DNA from: Owenia fusiformis | Taxonomy: Eukaryota; Annelida; Polychaeta; Sabellida; Oweniidae | Assembly (NCBI GenBank): GCA_903813345.2 | Contig: CAIIXF020000008.1 | Location: 3,357,341 to 3,421,340, forward strand | Length of the DNA stretch: 64,000 nt | Direction: 5' to 3' | Shown here: positions 23,228 through 36,300 of the stretch, piece after piece | How positions within the stretch are numbered: the stretch's first letter is position 1 | Layout: the number at the start of each line of letters is the position of its first letter | The notes under the pieces: model-generated | Seen by the model: the letters and a program-made list of their open reading frames with translations, nothing else | The model's database searches: none | Told to the model about the DNA's origin: nothing | Made by a program: the position numbers and the translations under genes

Positions 23228-24832
23228 CTTGTTGGCTGGTTGAACCTGAAAAAACCTAAATACATTATATTATGTTTTGGGACTTCAATGGTATACAACA
23301 GCAGAATTTTTGGAAAGAACACTCTGACTTGCAGACATATAGTGTATAGAATAACTGGGAGACATGTGATCATAACAAAGAAAGATAAAGTTTTTGTCAT
23401 TATTTTTTTGTGAATTTGCTACTGAAAATAAAGAAGTTTTGATTTTGGTGGAATATTGTTTTGATTTTTTGAAAGAAGGTAAGATGTTTTGCTATTCATT
23501 GAAATTCTTAGAAAATCTGACCAATCAGATTGTGCGATGCATACAAGATGCATGCACAACAGCCATGAAGATATGAAAGGGGAATTTCAGCTTCATAACT
23601 TAAAGTGCTGAAATATTTCCCTATGTAAATCACAAATCTTTTCATTCTGCCGATATAACTATAGAATTGGTGATACAACTAAGTAAAAAGAATTCTAAGA
23701 AATGTATTGAGGTAGTTCCTTTTAGTGAAGGAGGCGTGGTTTATCCTCACATGTTGTGGAAACACTGCCTGAAAAAACATTTGCACGTAGGACTAGAAGT
23801 CCTGGAATTGGAGAACTTCATAACCTGGTGAATATAATCAGCTAATAGGAGGACTTTCCAAAACTGTGTTTAGAATGGAAATGGGTAACAAAACTTGGCC
23901 ACATCTTACACTCGACTGGTAACTCCCTTACCTTATTTTAAATATAACTTGAGACCAACTTATGGGTACAGTATTGTCGATATATTGAGAAAATCAACAG
24001 AACAACAAACTGCCAGAATTGACTACAACCGATCATGGGGAGTAAGTCACTCCTCCCTCTTATATTACCGTGCAATTGATCGTGTTTGATCGCGGCAATC
24101 GAGGGAAATGCCTTTCAAATGACACAAGCATCGGCAAACTTGGCATGTGCCTGCGGTTTAAAACTTGAAAAATCTGCAACTGCCATTTACGGAGTTCTTG
24201 CTTTTGGCCCTTAAATCATGTGTTTGTTACAACAAATTTGATTCGTCCGTCCATTCAAGTAATCTTAATCGAAAGTGCCCTATACCAAATTCTATGGCAT
24301 CAATGCAAGAGAGCCATGGTATTCTCTTAACTTCTTCTAAGGCCACTGAATCATGGCCTTCATCCAAAGATAAATTCCCGCATGTATAACGGGTCATGTC
24401 GTAATCATAAAATTTGAAATAAAATGCCCGCTATTTTTCCACATCACAATTTGAATTGCGAGTTTTGGTCTTATTACCTCACCAAAAATTCCAAAACACA
24501 CATGAAGTGATCAATATATCAGTTCACATCTTCTGGATCGCTAACTTAGAATTTACAGCCAGTTACTAATGTCAGACATTAACAATATCTCGTCCAGTTT
24601 TCGAATATCACCATTATTCTTGGAGCCATTTGTTTTAATTTTAGACAAAATCATGCAATATCTCATCAATGAGCCCAGCCTGTCCCATTTCAATTATTGA
24701 TTTATTTTTCTGGCGATTTTAAAAATATTCAATAAAATCATGACTCGCCGGCCAGGTTTTTTCAAATGGAGTTCACAGTATTCCAGATGAAATTACCTCT
24801 AGCCAAGAATTGGCTTGAGACTCGAGTAAGTA

Positions 24833-25433
24833 TACTCATTCTATGTTACTATATTTGCACACAGCCATCTTAAGATTGATGGCTATGCAAAACTTGATAT
24901 TCCCAACCCTTTATAAAGGTCTTTTGTACAAATGTAAGAAATCTTGGAATCATTTACCCTACTTCAATCGATGCATAACATTCTAAAGCATCGTTTTTCT
25001 AACCATATCGAGCTATCCGGAGTTGGGAGATAGTGTAATTGACGAAAAATGTATTTAGAACTTGTTATTTTCCATGTTGTCTGACCAGGAAGTCTTGCCA
25101 ATACGCATGTGTGTAACTGGAAGCAGAAATCAGTAACCGGAAATCTCATGGCATGGAGGCGCATGAGCATTACCAAACTTCCTGAGAAGCCATTTTGAAA
25201 ATTATTGACTCTTCAACATTTTTCGTCAATTACACTGTCTCCTGACTCCGGATAGCCCGATATGGTTAGAAAAACAATACTTTATGATGTTATTCATCGA
25301 TTGAAGTAGGGTAAATGTTTCCAAGAATTCTTACATTTTTACAAAAGACCTTTATAAAGGACTGGGAATATTAAATTTTGCAAAGCCATCTATCTAAAGA
25401 TGGCTATGTGCAAATATAGTAAATTCTATGAAT
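24833..25433. mobile_element. Foldback MITE upstream of RBM25 coding exon 1
   Basis: Inverted arms of about 220 bp (24833-25055 and 25210-25433), e.g. CTAACCATATCGAGCTATCC against its near-complement, separated by a loop of about 155 bp. It lies in the presumed 5' UTR intron. Confidence 0.8.
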
Positions 25434-25729
25434 GATGGCCTTATAGGTTAGTATGATCTTCAGATCTAAGACTTTTTAGGAAAATATTCTTATATCTTGG
25501 ATAACCACAAATTCAAACCGATTTTTAATTTTCTCAATTTTCTGAACAGATAGAGGCTAGACTCTAAACAAAATGGAAAATGATCGACTGAAAATAAATA
25601 AAAAATTCCTTCATCTAAAAATTTTCGAATAGAAATTGGAAAATCACAAAAGACAGGGGAAAACCAGAGAACTAAAGGATGTTCGAAACAAAAACCAAGA
25701 CACTGTGGTCTAAGTTGTATAGCACTTAC

Positions 25730-25810
25730 CCGTTGCTTGTCCTGTTATTTGCAATAAAAGCTAAGAAATGATTTGAATTATTGACTTTGTTTTCGGCGTG
25801 GAAAATAAAT
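25730..25810 (-). other. RBM25: Candidate untranslated first exon/promoter of RBM25
   Basis: A consensus GTAAG donor (minus strand, at 25728-25729) follows sequence with no RBM25 coding; the next downstream acceptor is the one before exon 1 at 23246. A CGCCAT (YY1-like) motif lies at about 25811-25816. The transcription start is not visible, so the 5' limit is arbitrary. Confidence 0.4.
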
Positions 25811-25819
25811 ATGGCGACT

Positions 25820-27600
25820 CTCGGCCTCGTTTTGACGCCAATAATAGATGTCACTTTTGTAGCAATTTGGCGCGGAATTCAAAGCTACTTTGCTGGCCAA
25901 CTACGATCATAAAGAGGAGGGACCCCCCCGGAAACCCCAAGAGCCCAGGCCAGACCTTAGAGATAACAGACATGATTAGCTTACGTCTCTCGCTTCTGCG
26001 CTTACCACCTTCGTTTGTTCGAATTTTCACTGGCTAGTTTGTAGTTTCCAAATACTACGCTTCGATGTGACGTTTTAATAGTCGGCTGACGGCTTACATT
26101 TCTTTATGCTGTTTATTCGATATTCGGCTAAGTTGCCCGACTCAGTCATTCAGTTGTGCGTAAAACAACCACCAGGACCTGGTCGAAACCCGGGGGTCGA
26201 AAGCCTCGAGAGAAGATAGTTTTGATTTTCACTTAAAATGATATCTAACCACTGTCTAATGACACAACCATCAGAGAATGTGATGATATGCAGCAGTCTA
26301 GAGAAATGTACTTGGCGTTTGATTGGTATTTGCATATGTACTATATTGTACTTCAGTGGCGTAGGAAAAACCGCAAAAACGCCAGTACATAGTGTTGAAA
26401 AGTGAAAAAAGGCCCATAATTTCCCTATGTTCTTTAATCATATTTTCTCATTGTGCATAGCTTAAGCTTAGGTGTAAAAGTAATCTCGAGCACACTAGCC
26501 TAAAGAAATGTTTTATGTTTATGTTAAGCTTACCATGAGATTTGCAAGGTTTTTGTGCCTCTGTTATTTTTCTAACCTGGGCCACAGAGAAATGAAATTC
26601 ATAAAATTTTGAATTAGTTTTAAAATATTGAAAGTTACCTTATTTCTAATACTGTAGAAAATGCAAAGTGGTCATTATTGCTCTGTTTGGCAAATAATCA
26701 TAAATACGGATTGAATTCCCTTTCCAACATGCTTTATTTCATGAAAATCGAGCCACTATTGACTATCTTATGAATTTTAAAAGTAAGCTACAATTTCGCC
26801 AAATATTCGTAAATCGCGTTCTCTTCACGAATTTGAGAAAACAGTTTTTTCAAAAAAACCTTGATGAATACCTTTGCAATTTTGTGCATGCTCCGTAATG
26901 CTTATACAAACTGTGGTATCATAATTATAATGATGAACCTCTTCAAATTTTTGATATATATTTTTTATTCTCCCCTACCCCCAATTTTTCAATTTCACTA
27001 ATTCGATTTATATTCCGTTGCAAATATCACAAAAGGCAAAATCATGGTCCGAAATTATATTGGAATAATAATTAGTCAGCAATTCTCTATTTTCTTACTG
27101 AAACACTAATTGTTATTGGTAGTATTTCTTGAAATATGAATGTAAGACAACGAAAACAACTTGAAATTGTTGCTTATTCAATTACGCGTTCTACTGATTT
27201 CAATGAGTTTTCGCCATACCTGCTATCTATTTTTATTTCATTTGAAATATAATAGATTATTATTTTAGGAAATATAGCATTTTGGCACCCCCTAAGTCAT
27301 GATGACCTCGACTTTGACCTTTGTGGAGTGAGGGGGGGGGGGGGGGTTATTTGTCTTGCAAATTGAAATTCAATTATTCAAAAATGGTTAAAAATCTCAC
27401 ATTGTTATCTGAAAATTAGTCGTCAATATCGTTCGAGAAAATTAACATTTACACTAGGAAAGTGAGAATGAGTTGTGTCGAGATATAGCATTTTAAGCAC
27501 ATTAGAAAGGTATTGCCATGAAATGATCGACGTTTTACGAGCATAAAATTTTGATAAAGAAGATTTGACACAATTATTTCATATTTTTTGGCGGAGTGTT
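25820..27600. other. Intergenic between RBM25 and the minisatellite
   Basis: AT-rich, no convincing coding exon. A run of 15 G lies at 27332-27346. An open stretch at 25798-26037 (+) resembles no known protein and overlaps the RBM25 promoter region. Confidence 0.4.
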
Positions 27601-27650
27601 GGATTTGTTACTAGTCAACACATGATAGATTTGTTGCTTTATATTGTTAC

Positions 27651-28128
27651 ACCCCAGTCACATTTGTCGCACGGCGGCCGCATGTCGACCGCAGATCAAT
27701 TAAATCGGTGAATTTCTACGCTCGGTGAATTTCTACTGCGGCTTCCGTACGGCGTATGCAGATTTTTACAGGCCGCAGGGAAGGCGTAGAAATTATAACT
27801 CGGATTTATAATATTTGTTCATTTCTGAGGTCCCCGTAGAAATCAATTGGCTCAACAAGATTGAATCATTATTTGTCAATGTTTCACGATCACTTTTCAT
27901 TTGATATTACATACTAGCACTATGAATAACATTAATAAATAGTCCCGATGTAAATAAAATGAAAAAAAGTATTATTTATCAATAGAAATTTAAAATTCAC
28001 CGTGCGGCTGCCGTGGGTAATGTGACTGCAAAAGTATGAGAGCGCAGAAATTCCACGGCGAGCGTAGAAATGTTATTGGCCGCAGAAATGATAGACCGCA
28101 AGGTCGCCGTAGGAAATGTGACTGGAGT
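27651..28128. mobile_element. 478-bp MITE inserted in the minisatellite
   Basis: Terminal inverted repeats ACCCCAGTCACATTT and ACTCCAGTCACATTT, flanked by GTTAC (27646-27650 and 28129-28133). The interior is rich in CCGCAGAAAT/ATTTCTACG inverted motifs. A lone minisatellite unit (27607-27650) remains on its far side, proving insertion into the array. Confidence 0.8.
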
Positions 28129-30005
28129 GTTACTGGTCAACACACTTGATAGAATTGTTGCTATTGTTACTGGTCAACACACGATAGAATTGTTGCGTTA
28201 TATTGTTACTAGTCAACACACGATAGAATTGTTGCGTTATATTGTTACTTGTCAACACACGATAGAATTGTTGCATTATATTGTTACTAGTCAACACACG
28301 ATAGAATTGTTGCGTTATATTGTTACTTGTCAACACATGATAGAATTGTTGCGTTATATTGTTACTAGTCAACACACGATAGAATTGTTGCGTTATATTG
28401 TTACTAGTCAACACACGATAGAATTGTTGCGTAATATTGTTACTAGTCAACACACGATAGAATTGTTGCGTGATATTGTTACTAGTCAACACACGATAGA
28501 ATTGTTGCGTTATATTATTACTTGTCAACACACGATAGAATTGTTGCATTATATTGTTACTAGTCAACACACGATAGAATTGTTGCGTAATATTGTTACT
28601 AGTCAACACACGATAGAATTGTTGCGTTATATTGTTACTAGTCAACACACGATAGAATTGTTGCGTTATATTGTTACTAGTCAACACACGATAGAATTGT
28701 TGCGTTATATTGTTACTAGTCAACACACGATAGAATTGTTGCGTTATATTGTTACTTGTCAACACACGATAGAATTGTTGCATTATATTGTTACTAGTCA
28801 ACACACGATAGAATTGTTGCGTTATATTGTTACTAGTCAACACACGATAGAATTGTTGCGTTATATTGTTACTTGTCAACACACGATAGAATTGTTGCAT
28901 TATATTGTTACTAGTCAACACACGATAGAATTGTTGCGTTATATTATTACTAGTCAACACACGATAGAATTGTTGCGTTATATTGTTACTAGTCAACACA
29001 CGATAGAATTGTTGCGTTATATTGTTACTAGTCAACACACGATAGAATTGTTGCGTTGTATTGTTACTTGTCAACACACGATTAGAATTGTTGCGTTATA
29101 TTGTTACTAGTCAACACACGATAGAATTGTTGCGTTATATTGTTACTGGTCAACACACGATAGAATTGTTGCGTTATATTGTTACTAGTCAACACACGAT
29201 AGAATTGTTGCGTTATATTGTTACTTGTCAACACACGATAGAATTGTTGCGTTATATTGTTACTTGTGAACACACGATAGAATTGTTGCGTTATATTGTT
29301 ACTAGTCAACACTCGATAGAATTGTTGCGTTATATAGTTACTAGTCAACACATGATAGAATTGTTGCGTTATATTGTTACTAGTCAACACACGATCGAAT
29401 TGTTGCGTTATATTGTTACTGGTCAACACATGATAGAATTGTTGCGTTATATTGTTACTAGTCAACACATGATAGAATTGTTGCGTTATATTGTTACTAG
29501 TCAACACATGATAGAATTGTTGCGTTATATTGTTACTGGTCAACACATGATAGAATTGTTGCGTTATATTGTTACTAGTCAACACATGATAGAATTGTTG
29601 CGTTATATTGTTACTAGTCAACACATGATAGAATTGTTGCGTTATATTGTTACTAGTCAACACATGATAGAATTGTTGCGTTATATTGTTACTAGTCAAC
29701 AAATGATAGAATTGTTGCGTTATATTGTTACTGGTCAACACATGATAGAATTGTTGCATTTTATTGTAACTAGTCAATACATGATAGAATTGTTGCATTT
29801 TATTGTAACTAGTCAACACATGATAGAATTGTTGCATTTTATTGTAACTAGTCAATACATGATAGAATTGTTGCATTTTATTGTTACTAGTCAACACATG
29901 ATAGAATTGTTGCGTTATATTGTTACTAGTCAACACATGATAGAATTGTTGCGTTATATTGTTACTTGTCAACACACGATAGAATTGTTGCATTATATTG
30001 TTACT
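28129..30005. repeat. 39-bp minisatellite, about 48 copies
   Basis: Unit of 39 bp (TTGTTACTAGTCAACACACG, then ATAGAATTGTTGCGTTATA). Because 39 is a multiple of 3, both strands stay open for hundreds of codons (plus IVTSQHTIELLRY; minus LTSNNITQQFYRV), which I read as chance. CACG units fill most of the left, CATG units the right (about 29340-29960), and a TTGTAACTAG sub-block lies at about 29757-29880. It starts about 30 bp after the VWA gene stop and would form its 3' UTR unless polyadenylation occurs very early. Confidence 0.95.
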
Positions 30006-30035
30006 GAATCGATGCGTCCATACAGATTAGTTAAA

Positions 30036-30374
30036 TTATTGCCCTGGCGTTTTTATTTCTTTGCATGATGTTCGGAGAATAAGATTTAATTTGTCCTTCA
30101 TGTTATCGAATGTGGCATCAAATCGGTTCTCCGCTTTCGATGGTATTGCTTCAAATTCCCTTTTCTTTATCCCCTCAAGCTTTTCCCTCTCTTCTGGTGC
30201 CAAATCTTTAACGTTATCTAATTTTTCATTAGGAAATGTCATTAAAAATACTTCGGGAGAAGAAACTCCAGCTTCGTAACTCTCCGGGTCTTTTAATCTC
30301 TGGGCTTCAGCGATAGTTTCATCTGACTTCTCAGGTGGGTTGGTACAGCCATCAGTCATGACAATTACAACAGC
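30036..30374 (-). CDS. VWA/chitin-binding gene, terminal exon 7
   Basis: AVVIVMTDGCTNPPEKSDET holds the last MIDAS Asp. The VWA C-terminal part and TAA follow. The 39-bp minisatellite begins about 30 bp beyond the stop. Confidence 0.92.
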   Translation of the reverse strand, partial: AVVIVMTDGCTNPPEKSDETIAEAQRLKDPESYEAGVSSPEVFLMTFPNEKLDNVKDLAPEEREKLEGIKKREFEAIPSKAENRFDATFDNMKDKLNLILRTSCKEIKTPGQ

Positions 30375-33300
30375 CTGAAAGTAAAACATTTATGTTTCAT
30401 GTGTATGGAATACTGAAAAACATGACAGGTGTTTGCGTGTGTGGACCACTATTGTGATCTCATATGAATTATTTAAAACAGGTTGAAATTAATATAATAT
30501 TCATGTTAGAACAATTCAATAGATGTCGTCATCGTTATATTATTTTGGCCGCTGAAAGCCACTCCGAACAAAGTATGTTCTCCAATTTTAATAATACAAA
30601 TAGTACATACAAAATCTATAAAACAATTTAATAAATGATACTTCTGTGGATGGAACAGGGGAGGAGGTGGGAAGTTTGTTTATGTCGGTCGTTTGATGCT
30701 TCGATGTTTCTCTGCTGAAGGGTTTCAGGGAAGTGAACAGTGTACTGGTTTGGTGGAAATCTTTGAACTATAAAATATATTATACGCCCCTTTTAGGTGG
30801 GCTTTATACTGCATTTCAACCAAAGAGCTAATCGTTCACAACATAAAAACACAAAAAATCCCATTCTTACTTTATGATTTTGTCTTCGTCCATTTTTAGT
30901 TCTCAACATGGCCTCTCTGGTCTCCCTTAAAGCTAAATGAGTGGCTGTTCCTTTCCTTGGATTCATTACCATCTTATCTGTCGCTTCCCTTATCTAGATA
31001 CAATTACATACAATTGACTTTATTTTAGGAGTGACATTTCTTTACACTCACATCACGATACAACAATGACATCACAATATTACAGTGTGTCTCAAAAAAT
31101 GTTACACTTACAAAAGTTCAATATATTTCATGATTTTGACTTTTCCCCTAAAATATACCTAGATACCAAAAGACTAGTCTTTCTCGAATAAATCCACACC
31201 ATCAGATTCAAAATCCGTCCATGATTGGCTGCACAGGACAGATTTTATAGACGCATGTGAAATCTGATTTGCGCCAACTTATCAGTGGTTGGACATGTGG
31301 TGATCAATTCCTTTTTGGTGCAAGTGCTATGGACAGTGATATATTAATATGATCAATGATCCAGTTGTTTCTTTCCTGTGATACAAGATTTCATTGTCAG
31401 AGTGTTCAATTTTGTTACGTAAGATGGCAATAGGATGGTGCAAAGGCCTATGATGTTTGGTAGAACTCTTTAGAAATCAGAAGAAAGCATTGAACTACCC
31501 AACGGATTGGCCCCCTGGGTCATCCCACTTTACACCCTTGATTTTTTGAAGGGCCTCTGAAAGTGCTTTACAGCATCACAAACTGACCTAAGTGAACTTC
31601 TGCAAAAATAATTGATGGAATCAGTGTGATATTACAATGCTTGTGCGCATGGGCAAAGGTACCTTCGATTTGCTTTGGAGAACATGTTAAGGGGGACCAC
31701 ATGTTTATGTGGATAGACCCAATGATCATATAGACAAATAGGAAAATTACACAAATACTCATTTAAAGGTCAAGCTTCAACTCAGAAGAAAGTTAAATGT
31801 TAAAGAAACTGTTCCTCTTTTGTCATTTGGTCCATCCAATCACTTAGAAGTTGGTGCAACGCAAGTTAGATTTTACCATGGGACACTAAAAGCTGTCCTG
31901 TAGAGCCAATCAAGGACAGATTTTGAATCTGATGGTGTCAAATTATTCGAGAAAGATTTGTCATTTGGTATGATAAGTAAATGAGACCGACTTGGGCAAG
32001 GCTACCAAAGTATATTTTCGGGGAAAAGTCAAAATTATGAAAGATATTGAATTCTTTGTAAGTGTAACATCTTTTTGAGACACACTGTATATGGAATAAT
32101 AAAATGACACGTGCAATTTTCACACATGGACCAGATGGCCTTCCTATAGATTCCCGTAGACCGTGTTACAGTCTTAATTTAAGCCCCCATGTAAAGTTTG
32201 AAAATATGTTTTCATCATTCATTTACTATTTTTCATGAGTTAATAAGTTATCTTAAAGATTCTTTTAGACGTGCATAGTATAGATACAAGTCCTACTGTG
32301 ACCCCCACTACTCATCTCAACAACCCATGTGACAATTAGTGTGTAGTCCAGTTAGGGGGAATGGGGGGGGGGGGGTCACGGGGGTTGTAGCTAGACTAAG
32401 GTTGGACTTCGTGAATGCAACTTTCGGCTGTCGGCTACCGGATTAACCAACTATTTTATGTGCAACTCATTTGAATATGACCTGCCACTATTCCATTATA
32501 TTTAAATAAGTTGGTCTACTAAAAATAGAATGTTAATTCGGTAGCCGACAGCCGAAAGTTGCATTCGCGAATACAAGCTTAGACTTACATTTTTCTTGTC
32601 ATTGAATGATGAAATATAAAGAAAGGGTTTAGTCTCAGCTCCATACGTCAACCCCGCCACCATAGTAAATTCAGGTCCTATTCGAATCTGAGCCAAAAGT
32701 TGCTGAATGACTTTTTTCATCTTAATTTTGTTATCTGGACTGATGGAATATGACATATCCACAACGAAGACCAAATCAATACCACAAGCCGTTGTGTTCC
32801 AGTCAGCTGAAAGTAAACATTGGACGAATGTTAATAGGAATAATTATTATACCATCCTTAGACTCTGTTTTAACTTACATGTGTTTGACCAGTTTATTTT
32901 CTTGAACTAGTCTCATTTTTACACCGATTCCCCGATTTTTGGCTTTTTCCAGAATCCTTATATATTATGATATTTAAGGGTAGCCTAAATGTTTCAAAAA
33001 CATACTTCATAGTCCCAATTATTGACGAAATGCTGTTTAAATATACAAAAGACTGTCTAGGTAGATTCCGGTTTCGAAATATTGTTACACTTAAGAAGTA
33101 AATACCATAAATGTTTGGATAAATCAATTCCCTCGCTTAGGAAACTAAAATAGTTTCTCAGAGAAACGATGACAGTGTCTTCGTTGCATAAATGTGGTTT
33201 CGTATCATTGCTACGACACGGGGAATTGTCTTCGTTACTAAGCGAGGGAACTAATTTATAAATATCAAAATGAATTCTTCATCTATAGTCTACTATTTCA

Positions 33301-36300
33301 GAGATGTTATCATAATCCAAAACCGAACCTACGCACTACATACTGGCCGGCCACATATTCAGTTAGAAATGGATGGACAAAGGTGACAAAATCAAGAAAA
33401 CAAAATACTTAAAACACAGTATTCTATCGGAAGTTCGACCATGCTGAAACGAAGACATTATGTCAAAACCGAATTTCTCGATGCTGAAATTACAATTCTA
33501 AATGTTACACAAGGGTCAATAGGCTACTAATATATGTTGTGTTAAAATTCGTTGGTCATGAAGAAGATGAAGAATATTACCAACTCCTTTATCTTCATAT
33601 GACTTGAGACACCCTCCATCGGCAACACAGGACCTGAAGCTTGCCTTGAATGACGTTCCTTCCGGACAGGGAAATGTTTTATAGACCTTATTTTGACATA
33701 AACGATATTTACATTTGTCACCAATCAAAGGAATCTTGTCACCAGCCCTACAAACTAAAAGTTATACAGTTATTTATTCATTGGTTCTTTTGTTAAATCA
33801 TCATGCCCTTCTTTGTTTAATCTATTCAGGTGTTATACAAAGTATTCGTCGTTCTACAAATTTTCAGTAGTTTTCCGCCCAGTGATGATACATGTCTCTA
33901 AGTATTGAACTTGATCTTTATTTTTTGTTATCCTCTTGCAACCATGTCTAGCATTGATTATAGTGTCCCTCTACCCTGTCTCTAGACACTTATCGAGATC
34001 ATATCTTCTAATCATACATACAACTATTCCTTCCTACTAGGGATATGTAACTTCTAGGCGGTAATCACTTGGAGACGCTACTTAGAGAACATTAAATATG
34101 TTACTGTATATCCAATGTTATTAATAAAAATTACCTCTATTGGCATATGAAGATATATCACTTTGGACACCATTCCGACTCCTTGACGGTACTAAAACGA
34201 AAGCATAATGATATTTTAGTTATTTCATTTATTTTTATTGATGAGAAATGACGAGGCAGTGAAAAGTCCAAGAGATTCAAAAAAGCATATAACAAATAAT
34301 TAAATCCATCAAAATATATGTTTATTATGATGAAAAGATGACGATATTTATGTCCTAAATCTAATACATGTTAAATTATTGCGCCAATGCTATGAAACAT
34401 CTTTAGGTTGTGAATAACTACCTCAAACACATACCTGACTACTATTGGTCAGTGACCAAGGTTGCATAAAATATCAAGTTATATAGTGCATGGGATAACT
34501 AGTTGTTATAAACCATATCCTTTATAGAGCTGTCACACGCGTGAGCTCACTGTTTGCCACCGTGTGGATACTTTTGGACAGACGACGGGGTACAGCAAAA
34601 AAGTATACCAAACTTCAAAACCAAATTACTAGAATTCTGAGCAATTTCTTTGAAATACAACGGTAACAGCAGAAAACCTTATTTGTCCTCCATCAAATGA
34701 TACCGAGATCATTATGTAACTGTCATGTATGACTGAGCAATCATGACCATTCTGATAGGTGGTAAAACTAGCACCATGCCAACTTATCTTCCTTTCAACC
34801 AATCGGTGTGTAATTGGCTTAGTATTCTTTTTCTGTTACATTATGTTAGAGGACAGGAGTTTCATAATGAACTGGACTGGTGGTTGAGTAACTCTCTTAT
34901 GTAAAAAAGGTTTGGCAAAAAAGCTGTCCCACACGAATCTACTTGTTGAGACTTTATCAACTTGAGTTCTTCTGAGATAATGATGATTTCAGCAAGGGTG
35001 TATTGACTTTAGTGGGGGATACGATTGACTCCAGAGCTGCATATAACCATGTAGAAGTTTTATTGCTGTTCAAGAGGCTCATGTGATCCAATTTCCTGAG
35101 AGGGAGGTTGCAATAAAAAGTTATGGAGAATTATGCAAAAAGGTTGAAGAATATAGAACAAGTTTGAATATGAACATTAATAATGCTTTGAACACAAAAA
35201 AGCATTCATTGTGCAAGTGTCAATCCCACTTGAATGCTAACTTGGCACAGTACTGATTTTACCACCTTTCATTAAAGTCACGATTGCTCAGTCACCCATG
35301 ACAGTTACCTAATGATCCAAGTACCATTAGATGGAGGACAAACTAGGCCTTTTACTGCTATATTTGAATTTTTAAGAAAACTGCTCAGAATTCTTGTATC
35401 CTGGTGTTGAAGTCGGGTATACTTTTTTTGTGGACGCCCTGTACATGGTGGACAAAACAAACAGTTTTGCAGCAATACATCCCCCATTATACCCACGAGT
35501 TAATGTGACAGCTACTTTACATTGATTCAGTTTAAATTATCATACAAGTCGAGGTACAACAGTAAACTACTATCACCAGGCGTATTAGAAAAAAGAGAAA
35601 CAAGGCACAGGACGTGAACGAGATCACACCATCAAATAGGCAGACACTATGAACTAGGAAAACTGTTCTCCTATTATGTTTACTAATTTCAAGAACAAGA
35701 AAACAAGATGGCCGCCCAAAAGTTAATCAGCTCTCAGGGGCGGATCTGGGAACCAACAAGGGGGGGGGGCCCAAACTTGTGGTCTGAGAAAAAAACGTCC
35801 GCGCTTGCGCGGAAAAAAATTTTGGGCCCCAAAAACCCAAAAGTGGGCCCAAATTTTGAAATTTTGAGGCCCATTTTCTTCAAAATTTGGCCTAAAATTA
35901 AAAAACAAGGCCTTAGAAGGCCAATTTAAGACCTAAAAGGCCTACTTTTTGGGGCCTTAAAGCCTTTTTTGGCTCAAAATTTTTTTTGGGCACAATTTTT
36001 TTTTTCTGGGCCCACCCAAGGGGGGGGGGGCCCGGGCCCCTGGGCCCCCCCCCCAGATCCGCCAGTGGCTCTAGTACTTGATATCCTCTATCATTTGTGT
36101 AAATTTGAAGGAAATCCGATGAGCGGTTTTCCTGAAATGGCGATGACAAGATTTTTCGAAAAACCTTCAAAATAGCCACCAGAAAACAAGATGGCCGCCC
36201 AAAAGTTAATCAGCTTTAGTACTTGATATCCTCTATCATGTGTGTAAATTTGAAGGAAATCCGATGAGCGGATTTTCTGAAATGGCGATGACAAAATTTT

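Noticed and set aside
25798-26037. 79-codon plus-strand ORF next to the RBM25 promoter
   Set aside because: No recognisable domain and no supported splice partner; probably chance.
28129-30005. CRISPR-like array
   Set aside because: No unique spacers; units are contiguous, and the context is a eukaryotic gene.
28070-30068. Long open frames of 300-346 codons on both strands (IVTSQHTIELLRY and LTSNNITQQFYRV repeats)
   Set aside because: They are by-products of a 39-bp (3 x 13) tandem repeat without stops; frames end at single-base indels (e.g. near 29082) and have no codon bias or domain.
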